Shown: positions 17,937 through 27,560, numbered from the stretch's first letter. The stretch is DNA of 64,000 nt from Solwaraspora sp. WMMD406 (GCF_029626025.1 NZ_JARUBF010000001.1:4092001-4156000); one strand, 5' to 3'. Program-made: numbers and translations. Notes: generated by a model not told the origin, from the sequence alone.

Positions 17937-19441
17937 TGATCGTCGTCACCGGAGCGGCGATCGCCACCGTCGACGCCGCCGGCACCGAACACCGCGACGG
18001 TCACCTGGTCATCGGCGACGACGGGCGGATCGCGGCGGTCGGTCCCGGCGACGTGCCCGCCGGCCTGATCGACGCGCTCGCCGCCCGTCCAGCCGGCGGT
18101 GCCGAACCCGCCGGTGCCGAACCCGCCGGAGCCGAACCCGCCGGACCCGCCGGACCCGCCGGACCCGGCGGGCCGGGTGCGTCGGTGCGTCACGTCGACG
18201 GCCGGGGCTGCCTGGCCACTCCCGGCCTGGTCAACACCCACCACCATCTGTACCAATGGGCCACCCGTGGACTGGCCCAGCAGGACACCCTGTTCGGCTG
18301 GTTGACCACGCTCTACCCGATCTGGTCGCGGATCGACGCGGAGATGGTGCAGACCGTGGCCGCCGCCAACCTCGGCTGGCTGGCGCTGTCCGGCTGCACC
18401 ACCAGCACCGACCACCACTACGTCTTCCCGCGCGACGGCGGCGACCAGTTCGCCGCCGAGATCGCCGCCGCCCGGCGGATCGGACTACGCTTCCACCCCT
18501 GCCGGGGATCGATGGACCTGGGCCAGTCCGCCGGTGGCCTGCCACCGGACTCCACCGTGGAAGACACCGACGCGGCGCTGGCCGCCACCGAGGCCGCCAT
18601 CGACCGCTGGCACGACCCGGCGCCGGAGTCGATGCTGCGGGTCGCGGTCGCCCCCTGCTCGCCCTTCTCGGTCACCCCACGCCTGATGCGCGAGTCAGCG
18701 GAGCTGGCCCGCCGCCGGGGCGTACGGCTGCACACCCACCTGGCCGAGACCGTCGAAGAGGAGCAGTACTGCCAGGCCCACCACGGCTGCACGCCGGTGC
18801 AGTACGCCGAAGACCTGGGCTGGCTCGGTGACGACGTGTGGCTGGCGCACGGCGTACACCTCGACGACGCCTCGGTGGCCCGGCTGGCCGCGACCGGCAC
18901 CGGCGTCGCCCACTGTCCCAGCTCCAACGCCCGCCTCGGCGCGGGCACCGCCCGGGTCGCCGACCTGCTCGCCGCCGGTGTCCCGGTCGGCCTCGGCGTC
19001 GACGGCGCCGCCAGCCAGGAAGTCGGCCATCTCGGCGCGGAACTGCGCCAGGCCCTGTACGCCGCCCGGCTGCGCGGCGGCCCGGCCGCGCTCACCGCGC
19101 GTGACGTCCTGGCGTTGGGCACCATCGGCGGTGCCCGCTGTCTCGGCCGCGACGCCGAGATCGGCTCCCTGGAGGTCGGCAAGCTCGCCGACGTCGCGCT
19201 GTGGCGGGTCGACGGGCTCGGCCACGCCGGTATCGACGACCCGGTGGCGGCACTGGTACTCGGCCCGCCGGCCCCGGTGGACCTGCTGCTGGTCGGCGGT
19301 CAGGTGGTGGTCGAGCGGGCTGAGTTGCGCACCGCCGACGCCGCCGACCTGGCCCGGCAGGCCGCCCGCACCCACCGCACCCTGCTCGACCGCACCCACC
19401 GCACCCTGCTCGACCGCGCCGACCACGCCCCGCCCCACTGA
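17936..19441 (+). CDS. Amidohydrolase, 8-oxoguanine deaminase / guanine deaminase-like
   Basis: A 501-aa zinc amidohydrolase. Metal ligands are visible in order: NTHHHLYQ, HTHLAETVEEE, WLAHGVHLDD and GLGVDGAASQE. This set, with the WATRGLAQQDTLFGWL segment, matches the 8-oxoguanine deaminase branch, whose product is urate, so it fits this operon by supplying substrate to uricase. Guanine or another aminopurine cannot be excluded. ATG 17936 overlaps the uricase stop; two upstream GTG codons are also possible. Residues about 54-80 are a Pro/Ala/Gly repeat (AGAEPAGAEPAGAEPAG), an insertion in a surface loop. The C-terminus has a duplicated THRTLLDR from an in-frame 24-bp repeat. Confidence 0.85.
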   Translation: MIVVTGAAIATVDAAGTEHRDGHLVIGDDGRIAAVGPGDVPAGLIDALAARPAGGAEPAGAEPAGAEPAGPAGPAGPGGPGASVRHVDGRGCLATPGLVNTHHHLYQWATRGLAQQDTLFGWLTTLYPIWSRIDAEMVQTVAAANLGWLALSGCTTSTDHHYVFPRDGGDQFAAEIAAARRIGLRFHPCRGSMDLGQSAGGLPPDSTVEDTDAALAATEAAIDRWHDPAPESMLRVAVAPCSPFSVTPRLMRESAELARRRGVRLHTHLAETVEEEQYCQAHHGCTPVQYAEDLGWLGDDVWLAHGVHLDDASVARLAATGTGVAHCPSSNARLGAGTARVADLLAAGVPVGLGVDGAASQEVGHLGAELRQALYAARLRGGPAALTARDVLALGTIGGARCLGRDAEIGSLEVGKLADVALWRVDGLGHAGIDDPVAALVLGPPAPVDLLLVGGQVVVERAELRTADAADLARQAARTHRTLLDRTHRTLLDRADHAPPH

Positions 19442-19457
19442 AACAGGAGTGAGTCAG

Positions 19458-21050
19458 ATGCCCCCAACCCAGGCCGAACCGGCGCCGGCCGTGGATCACG
19501 TCGGCGAGGTGCTCACCGCCGACGCGATCGCGTTCCTTACCGACCTGCACCAGCGGTTCGCGGCCCGGCGCGCGGACCTGCTCGCCGCCCGGGGCCGCCG
19601 CCGGGCGGAGATCGCCCGCACCGGACGGCTGGACTTCCGGGCCGACACCGCCGACATCCGTACCGGCGACTGGACCGTGCCGCCGCCACCGCCGGACCTG
19701 ACCGACCGGCGGGTCGAGATCACCGGACCGACCGACCGGAAGATGACCATCAACGCGCTCAACTCCGGGGCCAAGGTGTGGCTGGCCGACCTGGAGGACG
19801 CCAACACCCCGCACTGGGCGAACGTGATCGGCGGCCAACGCAACCTGTACGAGGCGGTCCGGCGCACCATCGAACTGCCCACCGACGCCAAGACCTACCG
19901 GCTCGGCCCGGGACCGTACCCGACCATCGTGGTCCGCCCCCGTGGCTGGCACCTCGACGAACGGCACCTGACCGTCGACGGCCAGCCGGCGGTCGGCGCG
20001 CTTGTCGACGCCGGTCTGCACCTGTTCCACAACGCCGCCGAGCTGCTGCGCCGGGGCAGCGGGCCCTACCTCTACCTGCCGAAGCTGGAAAGCCACGAGG
20101 AAGCGGCGCTGTGGCACGACGTGTTCGTCCACATCGAGCAGACCCTCGGCCTGCCGACCGGTGCCATCCGGGTCACCGTCCTGATCGAGACGATCACCGC
20201 CGCGTTCGAGATGGACGAGATCCTGTGGGCGCTGCGCCCGTACGCCACCGGACTCAACGCCGGCCGCTGGGACTACCTGTTCAGCATCATCAAGAACTTC
20301 CGCGACGCCGGCGGGTCGTATGTCCTGCCGGACCGTTCGGCGGTGACCATGACGGCACCGTTCATGCGGGCGTACACCGAACTGCTCGTCGCCACCTGCC
20401 ACCGGCGCGGCGCGATGGCGATCGGCGGAATGTCGGCCTTCATCCCCAACCGGCGCGACGCCGACGTCACCGCCCGCGCCATCGACCAGGTCCGGGCCGA
20501 CAAACAGCGGGAAGCCGGCGACGGCTTCGACGGGTCCTGGGTGGCCCACCCCGGCCTGGTGCCGGTCTGCCGCGAGGTGTTCGACGAGGTCCTCGGCGAC
20601 CGGCCGCACCAACTCGACCGGCGACGCCCGGAGGTGGCCGTCACCAGCGACCAGCTGCTCGACGTCGCCGCCACCGGCGGCACCGTCACCGAAGCCGGGC
20701 TCCGTGGCAACGTCTCGGTCGCGCTGCGCTACCTGGAGGCGTGGCTGCGCGGTAACGGCGCGGTCGCGATCGACAACCTGATGGAGGACGCGGCGACCGC
20801 CGAGATCTCCCGCTCGCAGATCTGGCAGTGGATCCACAACGGTGTCCGACTGCCCGACGGCACCCCGGTCACCGCCGACCTGGTCCGCCGGATCGGCGAG
20901 ACCGAGCTGGCCCGGATCCGCGACGGCATGGCGGCGGCACAGTGGCCGGCCAGCCGGTTCCCCGAGGCCCGGGAACTGTTCGAACAGGTCGCCCTCGGCG
21001 ACGACTTCGTCGACTTCCTCACCCTGCCGGCGTACCGGCTGATCGACTGA
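19458..21050 (+). CDS. aceB: Malate synthase A
   Basis: A 530-aa enzyme of normal length for the A isoform, condensing glyoxylate with acetyl-CoA to malate. Landmarks include GPTDRKMTINALNSGAKVW, DLEDANTPHW, VVRPRGWHLDERH, LPKLESHEEAALW, VLIETITAAFEMDEIL and GLNAGRWDY, with catalytic residues in the family pattern. An AGGAG site eight bases before ATG 19458 is the strongest ribosome site in the operon. Placement between urate and allantoin genes indicates that it disposes of glyoxylate released from ureidoglycolate, rather than serving a classical glyoxylate shunt; no isocitrate lyase gene is nearby. Confidence 0.96.
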   Translation: MPPTQAEPAPAVDHVGEVLTADAIAFLTDLHQRFAARRADLLAARGRRRAEIARTGRLDFRADTADIRTGDWTVPPPPPDLTDRRVEITGPTDRKMTINALNSGAKVWLADLEDANTPHWANVIGGQRNLYEAVRRTIELPTDAKTYRLGPGPYPTIVVRPRGWHLDERHLTVDGQPAVGALVDAGLHLFHNAAELLRRGSGPYLYLPKLESHEEAALWHDVFVHIEQTLGLPTGAIRVTVLIETITAAFEMDEILWALRPYATGLNAGRWDYLFSIIKNFRDAGGSYVLPDRSAVTMTAPFMRAYTELLVATCHRRGAMAIGGMSAFIPNRRDADVTARAIDQVRADKQREAGDGFDGSWVAHPGLVPVCREVFDEVLGDRPHQLDRRRPEVAVTSDQLLDVAATGGTVTEAGLRGNVSVALRYLEAWLRGNGAVAIDNLMEDAATAEISRSQIWQWIHNGVRLPDGTPVTADLVRRIGETELARIRDGMAAAQWPASRFPEARELFEQVALGDDFVDFLTLPAYRLID

Positions 21051-22261
21051 TGGCCCGCCTGACCTCGGCGGACCACGCGGCGATCGACGCCCGCCTGGCC
21101 CCGGTCGACGCCGAACTGCGCGACCGGTACCCCGGCGACCGCCCCGACCGCCAGCCCGTGCACACCGTCTACGTGCCCGCCGACCGGGTCACCGTCGACC
21201 TGGTGCCGGCCTGGGGGGCGGCCGCGCTGGCCGCGCTGCGCGATCACCCGCCGGCACCGTACCCGCCGGAGCTGGATCAGCGGGTCCGCGCCAAACTCGC
21301 CCGCGAGCCGATCGAGGACCTGCGGATCGACGTCGAGGACGGGTACGGCGTCCGCGACGACGCAGGCGAGGACGCCGACCTGCGGGCAGCGGCGCACGCG
21401 GTGACCACCGCCCGGGCCGCCGGCGCGGCCCCGCCCTGGGTGGGCCTGCGGATCAAATGCCTCGAAGCGGCGACCCGCCGCCGCGCCATCCGCAGCCTCG
21501 ACCTGTTCCTCGACGCCTGCGGCGGACCGCCGGCCGGCTTCGTCGTCACCCTGCCCAAGGTCAGCCACCCGGCCCAGGTCGCCGCGATGGCCGACATCTG
21601 CGACCGGCTCGAACAGGCGTACGGGCTGGCCGATCAAACGCTGCGGTTCGAGATCCAGATCGAGACCCCGGCCGCGGTACTCGCCGCCGACGGCAGTGCG
21701 ACCGTCGCCCGACTCATCGGCGCGTCCGCCGGCCGCTGCACCGGACTGCACTTCGGCACCTACGACTACGGAACCGCGTGCGGGGTCGCCGCCGATTACC
21801 TGAGTATGGATCACCCCTCGTCGGATCACGCGAAAGCCGTCATGCAGGTCGCCGCCGCCGGCACCGGCGTACGACTCAGTGACGGCTCCACCAACGTCCT
21901 GCCGGTCGGTGCCGCCGACGCCGTACGGGCCGCCTGGCGCCGGCACGCCGACCTGGTACGCCGATCGCTGCGCAACGGCTTCTACCAGGGCTGGGACCTG
22001 CACCCCGCGCAGTTGCCGACCCGGTTCGCCGCCACCTACGGCTTCTATCGCGACGGCCGGGAACAGGCCGTCGCCCGGCTCGGGGCCTACCTGGCCCGCC
22101 GGGCCGGCGGCATCCTCGACGAACCGGCGACCGCCCGGGCGCTGGCCCGGTTCCTGCTGCGCGGGCTCGACTGCGGCGCCCTCGACCCACCCGAAACCGG
22201 CTTCGCCAGGGCCGAACTCGTCGCCCTGGCCAGCCCTTTCCCGGCTCACCAGGAGGCCTGA
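21050..22261 (+). CDS. HpcH/HpaI aldolase / citrate lyase-like protein (DUF6986 type)
   Basis: A 403-aa TIM-barrel protein. Family motifs are RIDVEDGYGVRDD (acidic metal site), GLRIKCLEA, GFVVTLPKVSHPAQVAAM, FEIQIETPAAVL and HFGTYDYGTACGVAADY, similar to citrate-lyase beta/HpcH lyases that cleave or form C-C bonds near a carboxylate with Mg2+. It is co-translated with malate synthase (TGATG at 21048-21052) and with allantoinase downstream. Proteins of this kind are regular members of actinobacterial allantoin operons. As no ureidoglycolate lyase is seen, this is a candidate for producing glyoxylate, but that is inference; it may act on another C3-C4 acid. Confidence 0.8.
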   Translation: MARLTSADHAAIDARLAPVDAELRDRYPGDRPDRQPVHTVYVPADRVTVDLVPAWGAAALAALRDHPPAPYPPELDQRVRAKLAREPIEDLRIDVEDGYGVRDDAGEDADLRAAAHAVTTARAAGAAPPWVGLRIKCLEAATRRRAIRSLDLFLDACGGPPAGFVVTLPKVSHPAQVAAMADICDRLEQAYGLADQTLRFEIQIETPAAVLAADGSATVARLIGASAGRCTGLHFGTYDYGTACGVAADYLSMDHPSSDHAKAVMQVAAAGTGVRLSDGSTNVLPVGAADAVRAAWRRHADLVRRSLRNGFYQGWDLHPAQLPTRFAATYGFYRDGREQAVARLGAYLARRAGGILDEPATARALARFLLRGLDCGALDPPETGFARAELVALASPFPAHQEA

Positions 22262-22262
22262 G

Positions 22263-23579
22263 ATGCCAGTTGACCTGGTGCTGCGCTCCCGACGGACGGT
22301 GTTCCCCGACGGTGAACGACCGGCCGCCGTGGCGGTCGCCGACGGGCGGATCATCACGATCGCCGGCTACCGGGACGCTCTGCCGGCCACCGTCGACAAC
22401 GATCTCGGCGACGTCGCACTGCTGCCGGGCCTGGTCGACACCCACGTGCACGTCAACGAACCCGGCCGCACCGAGTGGGAAGGCTTCCGCACCGCCACCC
22501 TGGGGGCCGCCGCCGGGGGCGTCACCACCATCGTCGACATGCCGCTGAACAGCCTGCCGCCGACCGTCGACGTGGCGGCGCTGCGGGCCAAGCAGGCGGC
22601 GGCGGCCGGCCAGTGCCACGTCGACGTCGGGTTCTGGGGTGGCGCCGTACCGGGCAACCGTGACCACCAGGCGGAGCTGCACGCGGCCGGGGTGTTCGGG
22701 TTCAAGGCGTTCCTGGCCGACTCCGGCGTACCGGAGTTCCCACCGTTGGACCCGGCCGGCCTCGCCGACGCGCTGACGGCGGTCCCCGCGCTGTTCGTGG
22801 TGCACGCCGAAGCGCCGGACCGGCTGCGGCCCGCGCCGTCGTCCACCCGCTACCGGGACTTCCTGGCCAGTCGTCCGCCGGCCGCCGAGATCGACGCCAT
22901 CGCGGCCGCGATCGACGCCGCCCGCCGGACCGGTGCCCGGCTGCACATCCTGCACCTGTCCGCCGCCGGGGCGCTGCCGCTGATCGCCGAAGCCCGCGCC
23001 GACGGTCTGCCGGTCACCGCGGAGACCTGTCCGCACTATCTGACCCTCGCCGCCGACGAGGTGCCCGACGGCGCGACCGAGTTCAAGTGCTGCCCGCCGA
23101 TCCGCGACCGCGACAACCAGGACGCCCTGTGGGCGGGTCTCGCCAACGGCACGATCGCCTGCGTCGTCTCCGACCACTCGCCCTGCCCGCCGGAACTGAA
23201 GACCCCGGACACCGGAGACTTCGCCACCGCCTGGGGCGGTATCGCCTCGGTGCAGCTCGGTCTGCCGGCCGTCTGGACCGAAGGCCGGCGACGGGGCGTC
23301 ACCCTGGCCGACATCGTGCGGTGGATGGCGCAGACCCCGGCCGAGCTGGCCGGACTGCGGGCCAAGGGACGGTTGGCCGTCGGTGCCGACGCCGACCTGG
23401 TCGCCTTCGACACCGACGCCAGCTACGACGTCGACCCGGCCCGGCTGCGGCACCGACATCCGGTATCCCCGTACGTCGGACGACGCCTGACCGGCATCGT
23501 CCGGGCGACCTGGCTGCGCGGCGCACCGGTGACCCTGGAAACGCCGCGCGGTCGCCTGCTGACCAGAGGAGAAGCGTGA
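22263..23579 (+). CDS. allB: Allantoinase
   Basis: A 438-aa binuclear zinc amidohydrolase opening the allantoin ring to allantoate. Ligands and catalytic residues are in place: DTHVHVNEPGRTEWEGF, the carbamylated Lys in FGFKAFLADSGV, HAEAP, HILHLSAAG and the Asp in VVSDHSPCPPELK. The cyclic-amide loop FKCCPPIRD also fits allantoinase rather than dihydroorotase. ATG 22263 has AGGAGG about eight bases upstream, placed inside the end of the previous gene. It overlaps the allantoicase start by GTGA. Confidence 0.95.
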   Translation: MPVDLVLRSRRTVFPDGERPAAVAVADGRIITIAGYRDALPATVDNDLGDVALLPGLVDTHVHVNEPGRTEWEGFRTATLGAAAGGVTTIVDMPLNSLPPTVDVAALRAKQAAAAGQCHVDVGFWGGAVPGNRDHQAELHAAGVFGFKAFLADSGVPEFPPLDPAGLADALTAVPALFVVHAEAPDRLRPAPSSTRYRDFLASRPPAAEIDAIAAAIDAARRTGARLHILHLSAAGALPLIAEARADGLPVTAETCPHYLTLAADEVPDGATEFKCCPPIRDRDNQDALWAGLANGTIACVVSDHSPCPPELKTPDTGDFATAWGGIASVQLGLPAVWTEGRRRGVTLADIVRWMAQTPAELAGLRAKGRLAVGADADLVAFDTDASYDVDPARLRHRHPVSPYVGRRLTGIVRATWLRGAPVTLETPRGRLLTRGEA

Positions 23580-24640
23580 GTACGGCCCAGCAATCGGAGA
23601 CCACCGCCGGTCCGCCCGACGACGTGGACCTCACCTGGCTGCCCGATCTCGCCTCGCGGGCACTCGGCGGCGGCGTCGTGACCGCCAACGACGAGTTCTT
23701 CGCCGCCGCCGACAACCTGCTCAACCCGTTTCCGCCGACGTTCGCGCCGCAGACCTTCGGAGCCAAGGGACAGGTGTACGACGGGTGGGAGACCCGGCGA
23801 CGTCGCCAACCCGGATCCGACCACGTGATCATCCGGCTGGGCGTGCCCGGAGTGGTCCGCGCGGTGCTGATCGACACCGCGTTCTTCACCGGCAACTATC
23901 CGCCGTACGCCCAGGTCGACGGCGCCGACCTGGGCGGACATCCGGGGCCCGAGCAGCTGGCCGAGGCGCGCTGGACGCCGCTGGTGCCCCGGACGGCGCT
24001 GGCCGGTGACGCGCGGGTCGTCGTCCCGGTCGACGTGCCGGGCCGGCAGACCCACGTACGGTTGACGATTTTCCCCGACGGCGGGGTCGCGCGGTTGCGG
24101 GTGCACGGTGAACCGGTGCCGGATCCGCGGTTGCTGACCGAGGTGCTGGACCTGGCCGCGGTGGAACACGGCGGCCGGATCGAAGCGTGCAGCGACCGGT
24201 TCTACGGGTCGCCGCAGCATCTGTTGCTGCCTGGTCCGGCGCGGGTGATGGGGGAGGGCTGGGAGACGGCGCGCCGTCGCGACGACGGCAACGACTGGGT
24301 ACGGGTGAAGCTCTGCGCCGCCGGGGTGATCGACCTCGTCGAGCTGGACACCAGCCACTTCAAGGGCAACGCGCCGGCGGCGGCCCGGTTGATCGGGGTC
24401 GACGCGACGACCGACGACCCGGCCGATCCGGCGCGGTGGCGGGACCTGCTGCCGGTCACCGAACTACGGCCGGACACCCGACACCGGTTCCGCCTCGACC
24501 GGCCGTCGACCGTCACCCACGTACGGTTGGACGTCTATCCCGACGGCGGGATGGCCCGGCTACGGCTGTTCGGCCGGCTCACCGAGGCCGGCGCGGCCGA
24601 TCTGGCCGACCGGTTCCGGCGTACCACGAACCCGGCGTGA
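23576..24640 (+). CDS. alc: Allantoicase
   Basis: A 354-aa enzyme cleaving allantoate to ureidoglycolate and urea. It shows the two repeated jelly-roll modules of the family: each half has a DTxxFxGN-type motif (IDTAFFTGNYPP and LDTSHFKGNAP), a DGWETRRRR or EGWETARRR motif, and THVRLTIFPDGGVARLR or THVRLDVYPDGGMARLR. ANDEFFAAADNLLNP opens the protein as usual. GTG 23576 overlaps the allantoinase stop codon. Last gene of the operon; its 3' end overlaps the convergent glycosyltransferase by 81 bases, an unusually long antisense overlap. Confidence 0.96.
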   Translation: MSTAQQSETTAGPPDDVDLTWLPDLASRALGGGVVTANDEFFAAADNLLNPFPPTFAPQTFGAKGQVYDGWETRRRRQPGSDHVIIRLGVPGVVRAVLIDTAFFTGNYPPYAQVDGADLGGHPGPEQLAEARWTPLVPRTALAGDARVVVPVDVPGRQTHVRLTIFPDGGVARLRVHGEPVPDPRLLTEVLDLAAVEHGGRIEACSDRFYGSPQHLLLPGPARVMGEGWETARRRDDGNDWVRVKLCAAGVIDLVELDTSHFKGNAPAAARLIGVDATTDDPADPARWRDLLPVTELRPDTRHRFRLDRPSTVTHVRLDVYPDGGMARLRLFGRLTEAGAADLADRFRRTTNPA

Positions 24641-25747
24641 CGGCCCTGGCCGTCCCGGCTCACCGGGAGGCGGTACGGCTCCGTACTGCCGGGGAACCGG
24701 CGACGCGGCGGCCGGCGGCACCGCCTCGGACTCCTTGACCAGGTAGTGCGGGCGGCGTTTCGTCTCGTAGTAGATCCGACCGATGTATTCGCCGATCACG
24801 CCGAGGATCATCATCTGGATGCCGCCGAGGCCGATCACGCTGACGATGATGGTGGTGTAACCGGGGGCGTCGATGCCCCGGATCAGCGCCGTCGCCACCA
24901 CCCACACCGCGTACGCCACGGCGACGAACGTCAACCCCATCCCGGCGTAGATCGCCGACCGCAGCGGCCGGTCGTTGAACGACAGCAGGCCGTCGAGGGC
25001 GTAGTTGAGCAGGGACCGCAACGTCCACCGGCTGCCGCCACCGGCCCGGGACTCGTTGGGGTAGGCGAACACGACGGTGTGGAAGCCGATCCACGAGTAC
25101 AGGCCCTTGGAGAACCGGTTGGACTCCGGCATCGCCCGCAGTGCGTCGACCGCACGGCGCGACAGCAGTCGGAAATCGCCGGCACCGTCGAGTAGCTGCA
25201 CGTCGACCCACCGGTTCATCACCCGGTAGAAGGCCCGGGAGGCCACCGTACGGACGAACCGGTCACCCCGCCGGTCCCGGCAGGCGATCACCTGGTCGTA
25301 GCCCTGACGGAACAGGGCGATCATGTCCGGCAGCAGCCGTGGCGGGTGCTGCAGGTCGGCGTCCATCATGATGATCGCGTCGCCGGTGGCGTGGTCGAGC
25401 CCGGCCAGCATGGCCGACTCCTTGCCGAAGTTGCGGCTCAGCGCGACGTACCGGACACCCGGGTGGGCGGCGGCCAGCTGCCGCAACCTCTCCAGCGTGC
25501 CGTCCGTGCTGCCGTCGTCGACGTAGACGAACTCGACGTCCACCTCGGGTACGGCCGCGACGGCGGTCACCACCGCCTCGTGCAACCGGGTGACCGAGTC
25601 CTCCTCGTTGAAGCAGGGGACGACCACGGACAACCGCAGCGGTACGGGCTCCGACGACTCCGGCTCCCGGGCGGGGTCGGCCGACGGCGTCGGCTCCCGG
25701 GCGGGGTCGGCCGTGGAGCGGTCAGTCGAGCCGGTAGACGAGTACAC
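24560..25747 (-). CDS. GT2 glycosyltransferase, polyprenyl-phosphate (GtrB/DPM1) type
   Basis: A 395-aa membrane enzyme that probably moves a sugar from a nucleotide to undecaprenyl phosphate. The catalytic GT-A domain has LSVVVPCFNEEDSV, DDGSTDGT, MMDADLQHPP and GDFRLLSRRAVDAL. Two membrane helices follow (SAIYAGMGLTFVAVAYAVWV and IVSVIGLGGIQMMILGVIGE), the normal layout of GtrB-type proteins. The N-terminus has a duplicated Pro/Arg/Ser segment (ADPAREPTPSADPAREPESS) and the C-terminal tail is Pro/Arg-rich. ATG 25747 lies 26 bases inside the upstream membrane-protein gene, so both are likely co-transcribed and act on the same lipid-linked sugar. Confidence 0.88.
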   Translation of the reverse strand: MYSSTGSTDRSTADPAREPTPSADPAREPESSEPVPLRLSVVVPCFNEEDSVTRLHEAVVTAVAAVPEVDVEFVYVDDGSTDGTLERLRQLAAAHPGVRYVALSRNFGKESAMLAGLDHATGDAIIMMDADLQHPPRLLPDMIALFRQGYDQVIACRDRRGDRFVRTVASRAFYRVMNRWVDVQLLDGAGDFRLLSRRAVDALRAMPESNRFSKGLYSWIGFHTVVFAYPNESRAGGGSRWTLRSLLNYALDGLLSFNDRPLRSAIYAGMGLTFVAVAYAVWVVATALIRGIDAPGYTTIIVSVIGLGGIQMMILGVIGEYIGRIYYETKRRPHYLVKESEAVPPAAASPVPRQYGAVPPPGEPGRPGPSRRVRGTPEPVGQIGRAGLGEPAEQP

Positions 25748-27488
25748 CGGCCACCTCCTCGCGGGTGATGCCCAGACCGTCGACGGGACGTTGGGCCACC
25801 CCGTCCCACGGTGTCCCGGCCAGGCGATCCGGCATCACCAGCACGGTCCGGACCCCGAGCTGACGAAGGTAGTCGACACTGCCGGGGTCAGGGAAGGTGG
25901 TGGTGATCGACCGGGTGCGCTCCTGGCTGACCGGTACGAATCCGGCCAGTCCATTGGCCACCTCGGGGAAACCCTCGGTCGACCATAGCATCACGTTCAG
26001 TTCGAAAGCGCCCGCGTCGCTCGGCAGCACCAGGACCGGGCCGGCGACGTTCTCCCAGGCCGCCGGCGGGGTGGGCACGACCGGGTGCGCCGTCCGGTTG
26101 ACCCCTTCCACCAGCACCAGGGCCAGCGGGACCAGCAGCACCGCGCGGACCGCCCGACGGGGCCACGGCTGCCAGCCACGGGTGCCCCGGCGCAGCGCGG
26201 CGGCGGCGGCGGTCAGCGTACCGGCGGCCAACAGCGCGAGCAGCAGGCTGGTCCAGATCATCATCCGGCCCGGGGTGCGCAGCGCGTCCCAGCCGGGCAG
26301 GTGCTTGGACAGGGTCAGGTATCCCGGGTCGCCGTCGGCACCGAGGTTGGAACCCAGCGCCAGCAGCGCGGTGCCGAGCACTCCGATCGCGAGGACCACC
26401 CGGTGGCGCACCCGTAGCGTCGAGACGAACAGCCCGGCCACGGCCAGGGCGATCAGGGTCACGCCGGGCAGCAGGGCCATCTCCGGTGGCCAGACCAGTT
26501 GCTCGCGGGCCGCCGCGTGGCGGTCGCCCCACAGCCAGGACTCCCCGGGAGCGGTGAACAGCCCCCGGACCGGTGGGGAGAACAGCTCCGTCCAGGCCAG
26601 TGACCGTTCGGCCTGCGGGTTGAGGTCGACGACCTGGAAGTACGCCCAGGCGATGCCGAGGGTGACCGCGCCGAAGACCGCCCCGCCGGCGAGGTCGGCG
26701 GCGAGCAGCCGGCCGCCGAACGCCGGCCGCTGTCGACGCCGCCACCATGACCAGCCGTACGCCCCGGCACCGACCAGGCCCGCCCCGAGGAGGAAGTACA
26801 CCAGCGGCAGGCCGATACCGAACCCGAGGCTGATCTGCCAGGCGGCGACCAGCCAGCCGGCAAAGGCCCACCAGGGGCGACGCCGATCGGGGCGGTAACC
26901 GTGCCGAAGGGACCAGCCGTGGCCCCGGGCCAGCATGGCCAGGCACAGGGCGATGCCGCCGGTCGACAGGATGTTCATGTGCCCGGAGTGGGCCAGCCGC
27001 CACGGGGCGAAGGCCCAGGCCACGCCGGCCACCGTCGCCCCGATCCGGCCCGCGCCCAGCTGGCGGACCAGGGCGTACGCCCCGATGAAGGCCAAGGCGT
27101 AGAGCAGGACGTAGAGGATGTTGTACCGCACCAGGGCGGCCTCGAACCCGGATCCGATCATCCCGGCCGGGGCGTACCCGAGCAGCGTGTCGCTGTATGC
27201 GTAGGTGAACAGCTCCGGAAAGAAGGTGTTGGAGTGCCAGAGCCGACCGGGTTCGGTCAGTAGGACGTGCCCACCCCAGGCCACCTGCCAGGCCTGCAGG
27301 GTGGGGTCGGCGATGTCACCGGGGATGGTGGTCGCCGGGTGCCGCAGGGTCGGCCAGGTGAGGACCACCGCGAGCAGGATCCCGCCGAGGACGGCGAGGG
27401 TCCATTCGTGCTGTAGCCAGCGCCAGCGCGTCGACTGTTTGACGGGTTCGGGTTGCTGCTCGCTGTCCACGACGATCGATGATTCCAA
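25722..27488 (-). CDS. Polytopic membrane protein, probable GT-C-type glycosyltransferase
   Basis: A 588-aa protein with about 11 membrane segments and a soluble C-terminal domain of about 130 residues. An early extracytoplasmic loop (TIPGDIADPTLQAW, with acidic residues) and a later one (LGADGDPGYLTLSKHLPGWD, then TPGRMMI) resemble polyprenyl-sugar-dependent GT-C glycosyltransferases, which pair with a GtrB-like enzyme as here. Start is uncertain: no ATG exists near the N-terminus, and TTG 27488 (LESSIVVDS) or GTG 27470 are possible, neither with a strong ribosome site. The assignment is by topology and neighbour and not by a firm motif. Confidence 0.65.
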   Translation of the reverse strand: MESSIVVDSEQQPEPVKQSTRWRWLQHEWTLAVLGGILLAVVLTWPTLRHPATTIPGDIADPTLQAWQVAWGGHVLLTEPGRLWHSNTFFPELFTYAYSDTLLGYAPAGMIGSGFEAALVRYNILYVLLYALAFIGAYALVRQLGAGRIGATVAGVAWAFAPWRLAHSGHMNILSTGGIALCLAMLARGHGWSLRHGYRPDRRRPWWAFAGWLVAAWQISLGFGIGLPLVYFLLGAGLVGAGAYGWSWWRRRQRPAFGGRLLAADLAGGAVFGAVTLGIAWAYFQVVDLNPQAERSLAWTELFSPPVRGLFTAPGESWLWGDRHAAAREQLVWPPEMALLPGVTLIALAVAGLFVSTLRVRHRVVLAIGVLGTALLALGSNLGADGDPGYLTLSKHLPGWDALRTPGRMMIWTSLLLALLAAGTLTAAAAALRRGTRGWQPWPRRAVRAVLLVPLALVLVEGVNRTAHPVVPTPPAAWENVAGPVLVLPSDAGAFELNVMLWSTEGFPEVANGLAGFVPVSQERTRSITTTFPDPGSVDYLRQLGVRTVLVMPDRLAGTPWDGVAQRPVDGLGITREEVAGVLVYRLD

Positions 27489-27560
27489 ATTGGCGCCCGG
27501 CCTGTCGAGGCGGGTGGCCTTCCCGCCGGTGTCGTCCGGGAATCCCGACGACCGGAGTGG

